Shown one piece after another: positions 44,737 through 55,330 of a stretch of 64,000 nt of DNA. Origin of the DNA: Alternaria dauci (taxonomy: Eukaryota > Ascomycota > Dothideomycetes > Pleosporales > Pleosporaceae); assembly GCF_042100115.1 (NCBI RefSeq), contig NC_091276.1:2108001-2172000 (forward strand), given 5' to 3'. Position 1 is the stretch's first letter, and each line of letters opens with the position of its first letter. The notes beneath the pieces were generated by a model that saw only the letters and a list, made by a program, of their open reading frames with translations, ran no database searches and was not told the DNA's origin. A program made the translations under genes and the position numbers.

Positions 44737-45399
44737 ATGACCATGGACCGATCACACTTGACGGATGATACACAGGAGCCGGTCATGCAAGAGACAGAAA
44801 AGGCAGCCATGCTACATTTGTGGCAAACCATGGGGTATGGAGGAACTCCTGGTCTCCCGAACTACGAAAGCCGCCCAGTTTACCCTGCTGCAATGCACAC
44901 GGAGCCGATCAACCGTGCTATTACCCTCACCCAGCCTACTCCGTTGTCTTTACAAGAGGCGTTAGCTACATCGCAGGAGACTGTATCACGAGCTATGGTC
45001 AATGCAGCTTCTGGAGAAGATGCACGCCCACCTGCACCGCTCGATCGTCATCTCCAGGACATGTATCAATCTTTTCCTCTAACGCCTACCAGTCCTCACC
45101 AGCATTCGGGACTATCTCCTGCGCAACCCTCTGATCCGCCATTTTATTTTGTCTCTCGACCAGATCAAGACTACGAGGCCATTCTACAAGCTATGGCAAC
45201 TGGTAACTTTGACATTCCCATCTTTGGAGCAGCAGGTACAGCCTTTATGAACCGCCCACTTCCAGGTACGCCTATGCCGCAGAACAAGAAGCGGAAGTGT
45301 GCTGAGACACCGCATGACACGGAAAGTCACGAGTTCGAGAGGGAGACAAAGAAACCAGCGAGAAGGGAGAAGGCTGACAAGCTTCAGAGCTTCACGTAG
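44737..45399 (+). CDS. Hypothetical protein with bipartite nuclear signal
   Basis: 220 aa, single exon from ATG 44737. No recognised domain. The N-terminal part is Pro/Thr/Gln-rich with a short helix (EKAAMLHLWQTMGY). The middle is disordered with SP/TP sites. A compact stretch reads FYFVSRPDQDYEAILQAMAT and GNFDIPIFGAAGTAF. The C-terminus carries a plain bipartite nuclear signal: KKRK, then about 17 residues, then KKPARREK. Composition resembles the other probable nuclear proteins of this region, but the LTRCV segment is not seen. The frame and Met context support a real gene; the function is unknown. Confidence 0.5.
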   Translation: MTMDRSHLTDDTQEPVMQETEKAAMLHLWQTMGYGGTPGLPNYESRPVYPAAMHTEPINRAITLTQPTPLSLQEALATSQETVSRAMVNAASGEDARPPAPLDRHLQDMYQSFPLTPTSPHQHSGLSPAQPSDPPFYFVSRPDQDYEAILQAMATGNFDIPIFGAAGTAFMNRPLPGTPMPQNKKRKCAETPHDTESHEFERETKKPARREKADKLQSFT

Positions 45400-45756
45400 A
45401 CGGCACTTTGCCACTAGTATTAGCTAGACAGCGCAAACTCAATATACGATCCTTTAATGGAAGCAAAAATTACAGAAACTATCGAGCGTGTGTGGCATGC
45501 TCCAGTTGCAGATCGGCTATTCACAGCGTTCGACTGCGTGCCAATATCTCCGTTCGACACATCTTGAATGCAGCCGTCTCGATTTACTGATGATCACTGT
45601 AATCCTCATCTTCGGCAGTCGCGTAATGACGTAACGGTTACTACTGCATGAATCATATCATACTCTCACCAGGTATACAAAATCGGAATCCACGAAACAT
45701 TTCTAGTCCCTTCACAATTCTTAAAGCATATTCTGACATCCCAACCCGCCGCCAAA
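45400..45756. other. Short intergenic spacer
   Basis: 3' flank of the hypothetical gene and promoter of the SnoaL-like gene. No feature seen. Confidence 0.45.
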
Positions 45757-46497
45757 ATGCCACACCCAAGCCTCGAATACACGACCATCCAACCTCCACT
45801 AGACACCTACCCCGAGCACGCCACGCGGAACAACGCCAACGGCACAGACGCAGATGTGCTCGAACGCCTAAAGATCCGTGAGATCTGTGAAGGATGGGGC
45901 ATGTACCGCGACGCAGCAGAATGGCAGAACTACTCATCCATGTTCCACCCCGGCGCGTACATTACAACGTCGTGGACCCAAGGCCGTCTGGACGACTTCA
46001 TCGCCTCGTCGAAAGAAGGGTTTGAGAAACAGACACCGCATGGTCCTTTTCCTTATATCCTGCATAGAATCTGTGGGCAGACGGTCGATGTCCAGGGTGA
46101 TCGCGCGATTAGTAAGATGAAGGTTACGATTACGTGTCGCATCATGCTGGATGATATTGAGATGGATAATGAAGCCGATACGCGGTTCTTTTTCTTCTTG
46201 TCGAAGAATGGGCAGGGGAAATGGGGCGTGGATTTTATGACTCTGCTTTTTGACAAGGATAAGATGGTGCCTGTTGTTTCTGGCAAGGAGTTTGAAATAC
46301 CAGAGGACGAAGTCAAGCAATATCCGAGTGGATACCGGTACCTGGCGTGGGCGGAGAGTAAGGCGGAAAGGCCACCGAAGATGGATCTGAATGCGCATGG
46401 GCCAGAGAGAGATATCCTGTATGCCAAGTGTAAGACGTGGTTGGAGGGAGGGGAGGTAAAGCCTAACCTCACAGGACATAATGTTGTGCAGTACTAG
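45757..46497 (+). CDS. SnoaL-like (NTF2-fold) protein
   Basis: 246 aa, single exon. The core from residue 30 has REICEGWGMYRDAAEWQNYS, SMFHPGAYITTSW, then FPYILHRICGQTVDVQGDRA and KMKVTITCRIMLDDIEMD, and WGVDFMTLLFDKDKMVPV. This is the helix-helix-strand order of the SnoaL_4-like domain found in scytalone dehydratase, polyketide cyclases and related fungal enzymes. A His in 'MFHPGA' and one in 'ILHRICG' lie in the pocket region, as in several family members. Many fungal homologues sit in secondary-metabolite or degradation loci, but no polyketide synthase is nearby. It overlaps nothing and is convergent with the thiolase gene. Substrate unknown. Confidence 0.75.
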   Translation: MPHPSLEYTTIQPPLDTYPEHATRNNANGTDADVLERLKIREICEGWGMYRDAAEWQNYSSMFHPGAYITTSWTQGRLDDFIASSKEGFEKQTPHGPFPYILHRICGQTVDVQGDRAISKMKVTITCRIMLDDIEMDNEADTRFFFFLSKNGQGKWGVDFMTLLFDKDKMVPVVSGKEFEIPEDEVKQYPSGYRYLAWAESKAERPPKMDLNAHGPERDILYAKCKTWLEGGEVKPNLTGHNVVQY

Positions 46498-46564
46498 GCC
46501 TTGGTGGCAGAGAATGGTGAAGAGAAGAAAATAGTTTCATATAAAACGCTACATACAATACATC

Positions 46565-47922
46565 TTAAACATTCTGCTCGTTGATGAAAAGACCAGCCAT
46601 ACCCATACCAGTACCAATGCACATACTGGTGAGCAGCACCTTCTTCTTTTGCCTCCTGCACTCGCTCAAACCAGTGACGATTTGACGTGCACCGGTGCAT
46701 CCCAGCGGGTGACCCAGCGCAATAGCACCTCCCCTTACGTTGAGCTTGTTGGTATCGATCTTGAGTGTGTCGATGCAGTATACGGCCATTGATGCGAAAG
46801 CCTCGTTGATCTCAATGAGGTCGACGTCATCGAGCGTGATGTTGAACTTGGAGAGGAGCTTGGGGATGGCAATGGTTGGGCCGATACCCATGATCCTTGG
46901 TGGGACACCGGCGACGGTGGCACCGACGTATTTTGCGAGGATGGGCTGGCCGAGCTTCTCGGCGGTGGAGCGCTTCATCAGGAGGATGGCAGCGGCACCG
47001 TCTGTGAGTTGCGACGAGTTGCCAGCGTGTGACCTGTCGCCGTGGGGCAGGAAGGCCGGCTTGAGCTTCTGGAGGGTTTCGAAGGTGGTGCCGGGCCGGA
47101 TGCCCTCGTCCTTGGTCAGGGTGACGGTCTTGAGCTCGCCAGTTTTGGGGTCCTTGACCTGGGTTGTGATGGGCACAATCTCATCTTCGAACCAGCCAGC
47201 CTTCTGCGCAACCTCGGCTCTCCGGAACGACTCAGCAGCGTACCTGTCCTGGCGCTCGCGCGAGATGTTGAAGTCGCTAGCGACGTTTTCCGATGTCTGG
47301 CCCATGGGCTGCATGCATTCGTTCGCGTCCTTCTGCTCGAGGATCTCGTCCACAAAGGGCCTCTCGAGCCTGTCGCCACCCACCGTCATGCTCTCGGCGC
47401 CCATGGCCAGACCAATCTCGATGCTGCCGACGGCGATCTGGCTGGCAATGTCCTGTACGGCCTTGAGGCCCGAAGAGCAGAAGCGGTTCACCGACGACCC
47501 GGCTGTCGTGATGGGGAAGCCGGCGGCGAGCATCGAGGCGCGGACGTAGTAGGCGGCCTTGGAGTCGGACACGTTGCCGACGCAGATGTCTTCTACAAGG
47601 GCGGGATCGAGATTGGCCTTTGCGACGACCTGCTTGAGCATCTTGACCATGATGCCATCGAGCGTCGTGTCCTTGAATCCGCCCTTGTGCGCCTTGCACA
47701 GGGGAGCGCGGATGGCGAGGGTGATGACGACATCGTCGGGGTTCTTGGTGGTGCTGTCGAGTACTGTCAGCGACTGCGTGCTCCCTCTGTCGTCTACCGC
47801 GCCATGTCCTTCACGTGCCGTCTTCTTCGTCTTGGTCTGGGACTGGGGAGAGCTTACAGGGCCGAGACGCCGCTCGTCGAGGGCGTCATGTGCGAGACGA
47901 TGGACTTGAGGCGGTCGGTCAT
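46565..47922 (-). CDS. POT1: Peroxisomal 3-ketoacyl-CoA thiolase
   Basis: Last step of fatty-acid beta-oxidation, splitting 3-ketoacyl-CoA with CoA. Exons on minus 47922-47858 and 47753-46565 (417 aa). The 104-bp intron starts GTAAGC. Of the possible acceptors, the one after CGACAG (exon from 47753) restores the frame as GVSALTTKNPDDVVITLAIR. The N-terminus carries a PTS2-type signal, RLKSIVSHM (residues 4-12), one position from the usual H-L ending. Catalytic features: the nucleophile Cys in VNRFCSSGLKA (about 114), INEAFA, and GHPLGCTGAR with the second Cys. The mature part matches thiolase length. A long antisense frame (47042-48292) mirrors this gene and is not real. Confidence 0.93.
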
Positions 47923-49266
47923 TGTCGGATTGGTGAAGATGAATTGGATTGAGGTATGCAAGAGGCGACGGCGAGGTTTGGGGGAGATAAAGACAGAATG
48001 CGGAGGCGGAGCTCTTAACATATGTTTGTGGGGCACACAACCGCGACGCAGCTTTTGGGCCGAGGATCTCGGAGCCACAAGTCACGTGTTCTTCTTCTCC
48101 GGCAACGGCCCTGGAGCATCGTCGGACCGTTTTCGCCTCGTCAACACTGGAAGAATAAGCATACTAATCAGTATATACGTTCGTGAGGTTGGAGGACATT
48201 GCTGGGGTCCACACGTACTTGTTGTTTGCTTATCCACAGAACCGCTGCACTGCCAATCCCATCTTCCCCACAATTCGCCGCCACACTACTGAGCCTCTTA
48301 GTCTGGCGCAGCACCTCTGACCTCATCCATTTTGACTTGGCTGCTGCGAAACAATGCTCCTCACACATCCACACCGTTTTCTTCGCACCTGACCCGCTCT
48401 TTCACCGGTCCATGCGAGGCATCAGGCCCTCTACCTCGCGTCGACGCCACCAATCTCTGCGTCGCGGTTTGGCCCCATTGTCCCATCGCATCGCGTCACG
48501 TCTTCTTGGCAAGACATGATGCGCACGAATCCTTCAGTCTCCGACATTGCGTTGCGTTTGACATATACAACGTCTGTATCCCTGCCTATGAAAGGTTACA
48601 TTGTGGGTTGTGTGTGTATGCGGTTAAGAGCTAGTGCATGAAGAACACAGCCTCGTGGCCAACAACACGACCCAATATTGGTGAACTGCGCCGCCAGTCT
48701 GTTATGCCAGCAGAGGGAATTTGGCCCCCAAATACCACCACACCCACACCACATTCCAAAAAGCATGTTTGCACCACCATCACGTTGCCATGAGGTAGAA
48801 GTGCGAGAAAAGGCAGACCCCGCATTTGTCGCGCACGAGTTTTTCCATTAGTGTTTACTTCCATCATGATACCGCGAAGACCAACCACGATGCCATGCAG
48901 AGCTTTTCGGATCCCCTTGTCCTACCGGCGAAGCGAGGCAGATCTAGACTAGCAGACTTACGCCCGACTGTTATCGAAATCTCCCCAAACCCCCTACACA
49001 GGCCAATGACTTGAGAGACGGCTTGAGGTACACCGCAGAATGCATGCTGCCTGCAAGCGCCCACAAATAGACCCAACTCCTGATTGGAGAGAAAAGTGCC
49101 ACTGGCGAGGCTTGCATGGTTGAACGCAACGGAAGCATGGGGGCGGCGGAGCAAGGCTGCGCTTTGACCTCATCCTCCCTATCTTTCCCAGTACTACATA
49201 TGCTCGTCCTGGGCCTCATTGCGATGAACGTCGCCCGCGTTCTTCCAACTGCTTGCATTTTCAACC
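47923..49266. other. Divergent promoter region, thiolase and membrane-protein genes
   Basis: No coding frame is supported in 1.3 kb. It contains the thiolase promoter and, from about 49100, the leader of the membrane-protein gene. Confidence 0.5.
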
Positions 49267-50289
49267 ATGGCCGCTGCATCGTTGTCAACTTCCTACACGT
49301 CGTCCACACCGACGTCGATGGCAGGACCGTTCATGACCGCTTTCACTCCGCCAGACCACTGCGGCAACGTTATCAAGACGGACTGTTATCTTTCCACGCC
49401 TTACAGTTATGTCAGCATGGGATCTTCCTATACATATTCTTACTTGGATCCCGTTAGCGATTGTTCTTATGTGGAGCGCGACCTCACGTGTGGCTCCGAT
49501 GGACATGCTACTCGTGACAGTGCATGTTTCCCAAACAATGATGGTGGTGGTAGTACCGGCGCGTTGATCTTTTCGCCAGGAACAGGGTGTCCTGGTGGGT
49601 GGGAAACGCTGAGTGAGGTTGTATATTCAAGCCAAACTACTGCAGTGTGCTGCCCGTCGTAAGTGTATCCTACACGAGTTCCTCGAAGAATGCTCATAAC
49701 ATCTTTTAGTGGCTATCGAGCACACTCCACCCAGGTGAGTTGTATCAGGTCTATCACCTACACCGACGACGCCACCACTGTCATGTCTTGCTCCAGTGGC
49801 GGGGGCATGGTGTCCGACACTATTACCCCTTCTACGTACACTATTTCCGATTCCACTTACACCTCCACCTCTGTCAGCACAAAATATTCGATTGTCTGGG
49901 CGCAAAGAATGCTGGTGGTCTACCCCACTGCCTCTGCAAGCGACGCAATTATCACTCCACTCGACGAACCGACCGCGAGCCCCGGGGGAAGTTCCCCACA
50001 ACCAATACCCCCAAACAAGGACGAATCTGGTCTCGGTACAGGCGCTATTGTGGGCATCGTTGTGGGCGTGGTCGGCGCGCTACTCCTGGTCGGCGCATTC
50101 TTCTTCTGGCGTCGTCGCCAACAAAATCATCGCCACGCCCCAGTCCCAAAGGGTAGCCCGGCAGGAGAACATGATGCGTTACCGGAATTTGTTGCAACGA
50201 ATGGCACGAGAACTGGGCCTGCGCAGATGACCACATCCACATCCAATGGATTGTTTCAACCACAACCGGAGCTGAGGTCTCCACGATAG
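49267..50289 (+). CDS. Single-pass membrane protein with Cys-rich outer domain
   Basis: Exons 49267-49658 and 49710-50289 (323 aa). The 51-bp intron starts GTAAGTG and ends TTTTAG, and the frame is kept (TC|T). Residues 20-165 are Ser/Thr/Tyr-rich with about ten cysteines (for example DHCGNVIKTDCYL, SDCSYVERDLTCGS, CPGGW, AVCCPS). A Ser/Thr/Pro stalk follows (about 166-235). One transmembrane helix GAIVGIVVGVVGALLLVGAF (242-261) is followed by a stop-transfer WRRRQQ and a short disordered cytoplasmic tail. No N-terminal signal peptide is evident, as in many fungal proteins of this layout. The architecture recalls stress sensors of the cell wall, but sequence identity to Wsc or Mid2 is not seen. 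Confidence 0.72.
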
Positions 50290-51670
50290 AGACTGCGGTG
50301 GTCGGTCGGTAGTTTTGCGTGCTGAGGACGCTGAAGATCAAGCGCGCATGTTTTCCGATTACGCAAAATTAGTCGCTTCCGCTATGATAATGATACCCTT
50401 TTTTCTCATATCATTCCATGCGTCTATTGGTCTCGCCTTGTGTAGACCGCTTAATGACCTTGTTCTTACAACGCTCTTGGTAACTTGGGCATAGGACGAT
50501 CTCCCTAGACGCTGATCGATGGCTTGTTGTTTATGCACACGGCCGGGAGCGACCTATGATTGTAAATCGCCGCGATGCAGTGGAAACTTCGTGCAGGCCA
50601 GTTGATGGGACCATTGTAAAATGCCCCAGGTCGATGGTGATCCGGTACACAGGACTAGAACGCCCATCCTTCCATGAACAGGTTAGCGTAGCGTTAGCGC
50701 GTATCGACGGCCCCATTACATCAGTAGCTGCTGTCTAACGTTCGGTATCGAATGATCGAGTTAAACCTCGCTTGAAAGAACACAACGAACACACGGCATC
50801 GCTATTCTGACTGACAATCTTTCCACGTGCCTTCCCATGCTACAAGGGGTCCATGGCTCCGCTACGGTAGCTTCGTAACCAACAGCTAAGCTGCGGTTCC
50901 AACATGACACCGTAACACGATCTCGACTACCTACGTCTTTCGAGCATGCGGTCACCATAACGGACACTACTATCACATCCAGTTGATGCAAAAGTTGTCG
51001 TGAAGTTGGAAATTAAGCAGTTGTTAGCGTTCACTGCGCGCTCGAAGTCGCCACCGCTACCATTCGTCGCAATACCTTGGAATCGACCATTGTCCTCTTA
51101 GCAGGGAAGCTCACTGTATACTATAAATGATGAAACTGAGGACCAGAATTTCTAGCAAATATGAAAGACTCAATTCGAGAGAATATGCAGAATATCCACG
51201 GGGGATGACGGCAAGGGACAAGTGAGTCTTCGGAGACATCTTTGGCTATTTGGCAAACCTAAGAAGATAGTGAAAGAGAACACAAGCGAGGGATCTTTGG
51301 TGCTTCTTCGCTATGGGAAAAGAGAAGAGTCAGTCGTTCGTCCAACGAAGGAGTACCAATCTGCGCTTCCTGAGGCGATCGTACAGCCCAAATGGAGCTC
51401 GGCTGATCAAAGAAGAGAAAGACAGAGCCTGGACTCGCTGTTTACCAACTCAAATATGCAGAATATGAGAGTACTGACTCGAGAATCCTTGGTTTCACTC
51501 TTAGGCACCAGAAAATATCGGCTCTCACAACAGTCCCTTGACCCACACTACCATCGCTACCTACTCGAATCTTTTGCTCTTTCGTTAAATCAACTCATCT
51601 ATCCACACTGAAACAGTCCGATCTTACGCAAATCACGTAAGTTGACCCACATATTCGCGCGACTGCAACT
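50290..51670. other. Intergenic: no supported gene
   Basis: A 129-codon frame at 51222-51611 starts at GTG, has no ATG with a convincing context and no motif. The region is the promoter of gene B0 at 51671. Confidence 0.45.
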
Positions 51671-52742
51671 ATGAACAGTTCTACCACCGCCGCCCAAGGC
51701 GGTTTCCCATTCAAAGTCCCCACACAGACAGCTCAGAACGGCGCTGGTTCATCGTCAAAGTCTCGCAGGCGCTCGGGTACCACATCAGACCCTTCTGCCA
51801 ATGGAAATCATATCAAAGAATCCAATTCAGATGGCGAGGACGAAGGCTTGGAGCAGTCAAGCAAATTCCCTACGAAGGTCTTGGTTGAGTTGCACAGAGC
51901 GAGGCCCAAAGGGCCTTTCAGGCCATCAGTGGCGCATCAACTCATACACCTGCTGAAAGGCAAGCAGCTACCACCAGACATGTTCCAAAGACCTATCCAC
52001 CCACTGAAGAGCTATGCGACGCCCTCGCAATTCGATCTTTCCAGCCTCACCATCCCGCTAACAGCGAAGGAGATCTTAACAGTAAACCATCTTCTCTTGC
52101 CACTCTATAACGTACTTATATGTATCCAGTTCTTTCCAAACCACGTCGACATTCCCGAAATACAACACAGGTTCTGTCACAGTGACATCAAAGGCTCGTT
52201 TCAGGCCAACTTCATTGTAAGTAATGTTAGGGATTGGCTGTATGTTTGTATTCCACAGAACTAATATGATCGTGAAGAATTCTCAGTACCGTCTCCAGGG
52301 CATAATGATCCTTATACCCATGGATTGTCGTTCGCACCTCTAGAAATCGAAAGCATACTTGGGAGGAGCGTTCCCAACGAAACCCACTACTTTTACCACC
52401 GGTCACTACACTTTCGTACCAGGTGAGGCCAATGGCTTCGACAACGTCAGGATAACCTACCCGCTCATCGACTGTGGCTTCCACGTTCACCCGCGCAACT
52501 TCCCTATGGGCCCCGACAGCGGCCCCTTCACGAAAGCTCTCATACAAGTCCAGCTTGCGGGCAACACGACACTGATGTTGTCTGAGCTCGACACATTTAT
52601 TGCGGCGATGGGCATCAGTCGGGAGCTAGAGGACGGATACACCGATGCAGGTTTCCAGGCTAGACACAGGGTGATGGTAAAGGAGTATAAGGCTTTCTTG
52701 CAAAAGAACGCAGGGAAAAAGAATATTCGATTTGATCATTGA
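51671..52742 (+). CDS. Unrecognised LTRCV-family protein B0
   Basis: Exons 51671-52216 and 52344-52742 (314 aa). The 127-bp intron has donor GTAAGT and acceptor CTCTAG, phase 0 on both sides; other acceptors lead to stops. The N-terminus is Ser-rich with SSKSRRRSG (possible nuclear signal). The middle has FRPSVAHQLIHLLKGKQLPP and LTAKEILTVNHLLLPLYNV. Residues 220-273 contain TYPLIDC, then NFPMGPDSGPFTKALIQVQ and LSELDTFIAAMGI. This parallels FPQGADQGVLTIAVLHARR and LSQLEQYITQAGL in B1 with the same spacing. It is convergent with B1. No named domain recognised; function unknown. Confidence 0.6.
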
Positions 52743-53234
52743 GATTCGGGTCAGATGGTCGCACGAAAGTGGAACATCTACGAACAGCTGGATGTATAAG
52801 CCTAAGTGCTGGTGGAGAGCTTTTAGGCATCAAGAGGACCAGCATTATCCGGTATTCGCGGCAGATTCCACTGTGTCCAGTAGAATCCTAGTGCGAAGAG
52901 GCTTCCACAGTCGCAATCGGGCAACGTATTAGTCTGAATTCAGCTGAAGACTTGTTTCTAGAACGAATGCAGTGGCTCAAACAAGAGAAATGTCTAAAAA
53001 TTGCTTCATTCAGTTTAGTCTACCAGACCACAGTTTAAACATAGTAGAGTAAGAGTTGACAGACAATTCCTTCCAACAACGCCGTCCATTACTATGCACA
53101 CTTGGAATGGCTTTTGTAAAGATCACATTGTCGCACAAATATGTCGTGGAACGATTGCAGAAGATATGCTTTGCTTCTCAAAGTCGTGTGCATAGCCCAT
53201 CTACATCACTACAAGCGCCTCGAACTGGTCATTA
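52743..53234. other. Convergent spacer between B0 and B1
   Basis: 3' flanks of two convergent family members. No coding frame supported. Confidence 0.5.
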
Positions 53235-54780
53235 CTAGACATCATTGGAAAGTCCTGCTGCCCTCCACCACCTCCTGATCTGATTGTAGCCTGGATCATG
53301 TCTTGGAGCCAGGTCAAGAGTCACGTCGGGAAATAGACGATCGCGAGCCGCTCGATCAGCCTGGACGACTGGAACAAGACTTGGACCTGGAAGGTTGTAC
53401 TGGGTGTTCAAACCCGCTTGAGTTATGTACTGCTCAAGTTGAGACAACCGTACATTATTATGGCCGTGGCGGCGAGCGTGAAGCACAGCAATAGTCAATA
53501 CCCCTTGATCCGCACCTTGAGGGAAGTGTACTAGACCATCGCCTAAGCTGAAGAGGAAGCAGTCGCGAAGATCGTTGAAGTCCACCCTTGCACCAACGCG
53601 GTCGGTATTGATGCCCTCGAGTGTAAAGCCAGCGGGATTGCATGCGTGGCTTTGGGCGCCTGTTCGGTGCTTCTTCATACTGCCAAAGGTATGGGCCCGT
53701 AGGTCTACTGTCCCGAGCGATCGCTGGTAGAACTTTGTATGGATCAGTATAGGCTTTTCAAATGTGAGGGCTGGACACTTACAATTAGCATGCGTAGCAT
53801 GGAGAGACTCCAACCGCCTGCCTCAAATCGCTTCCACAGTGCTCTCCAGGATGAGGCTGCGCGAGGAAAAAACTATTCTTTGGTTAGCTCGTCTTGCGCA
53901 TGCTGAGAATTGAGTGATAATGACTGACTGCAACAATCTCCACCAGGTTCACCTGAATGTTTGGTCCAAGAAGGCGAAGATCGACATGTTCCCACAGTGC
54001 AACACTGTTGAAGCGGCAATACGAGTCAGACAAAGCGCGGGGAGGCAAAGTCGCAGACCGGGGAGTAATCATAAACCAGGCCAGCTTGCGAGACTCCGGC
54101 CACTCGTACAAATGAGTGCCACTCACACCTCCAGGACGGATACCAGCTGTACGGGGGCCCTGGAGGATAGCGACATGGCCTGCTCGGGTGAGAACAATGG
54201 GCTGTATGGGCCGAGCCGCTGGTTGCTGTGGCGCCCTGGGCGCTATGGGAGGGAGTTGGGGCCTACTTCCTTGTATCTGTAGTGGCTGGCGTTGCACTTG
54301 AAAGGCTTGGCTCGCTTTCCAGTCGATGTACTGTAAGTAGTGCGAGAGACTGTGTAGTAGAGCTCGACTCCTGAGCTCAGGTGTATTGAGGGCCTCAAAG
54401 GCCATTCGCACTTCTTGCGGGACGCGCGACCTATACTCAGGTACCAGTTGCAGAAGCCCGTAACACTCGGCGACTAGGATAGGCTCCATTGTCACTGAGT
54501 CCTTGACCCAGTACTGTAGACCGCTCGCTGTGGGTACCATTGCACCGATCTGTTCCAGGCGCTCACTCGAGTTGCAAAAGTCCCCGATGACCTTTCGCGC
54601 GATTGACGAGCGGGTTACTGCTGTGGCGCGGAGCTCATCGCGAGTTATTTCGCCGAGCACTGGCTGCAGGTGGTAGTAGGAGCCTACGAAGGGAGCCGGA
54701 AATCTTCTAGTCAGTACTATTGGACTCAAAGAAGCCATAGAAAGACGGCCGTGACATAACATACCACTGTACTGGTCCAT
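53235..54780 (-). CDS. Unrecognised LTRCV-family protein B1
   Basis: Four exons on minus: 54780-54765, 54716-53935, 53872-53783 and 53723-53235 (458 aa). The first intron is exactly 48 bp (GTATGT donor), so its retention would add 16 in-frame residues. The second donor is GTTGCA, weak, but it falls at the same alignment column as in B2 and B3. Recognisable blocks shared with B2/B3: VPQEVRMAFEALN (early), GIRPGG and a hydrophobic strand before the intron, the small exon containing WRALWKRFEAGGW, and the C-terminal block DCFLFSLGDGLVHFPQG, then ADQGVLTIAVLHARR and NNVRLSQLEQYITQAGL (357-400). The canonical LTRCV is LTIAV here. A Pro/Gln/Ala-rich linker lies in the middle. Function unknown. Confidence 0.66.
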
Positions 54781-55330
54781 TGTGTTGTGTGCGTAGTCAG
54801 TGAAGTCGATTGGTTGGTGTTGATATCAGAGCTTCCTAGGTATGGTAGTTGTGTGAAGAAAAGTGGTTTTATAACTTAAACCCGCAAGAAAACGTGAGCC
54901 ACAGACCATTCAGTCGCTTATAAGTGAGAGCAAGAGGCACGTGAGTACGCATTCCGGCTCAGATCGCGTGAATCAGAGAGCTGTCGGAAGAATCATCGGG
55001 CCCCTGCACCCACGTGCTTTGGAAGCCAATCGGCAGTGTTTTCACTCATATCATGCGGACATTTGATTGCTGAATCGTCACGAAGATACTGGAAAGGACT
55101 GCCGGATCTGCTACTGCTTGTATAGGTCACCCAATTTAGGAAATTTTGGATATGAAGAGCGATATGACACAATGCCCGTATGTAGTTCTCCAGGCGAAGA
55201 GTATGTTCTCAACCTGTGACAAGAAGGGGCACAGTAAGAAGCTGGTACTTCCGTTTGACTGGTTTGTAACCGGGAATAACAGCGTTGCAACTCACAAATG
55301 AAAATAAAAGTACGATTGATGCTATTTGAA
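54781..55330. other. Spacer between tandem genes B1 and B2
   Basis: Promoter of B1 and 3' flank of B2. CACGTG occurs at about 55012, AT-rich elsewhere. No gene seen. Confidence 0.45.

Noticed and set aside
46740..47549. 269-codon open frame on plus
   Set aside because: Also antisense to thiolase; no family resemblance.
47042..48292. 416-codon open frame on plus
   Set aside because: It is the antisense mirror of the thiolase gene, whose exons are confirmed by family motifs.
51222..51611. 129-codon open frame on plus
   Set aside because: GTG start, no ATG with context, no motif; an upstream exon to supply an ATG could not be found.
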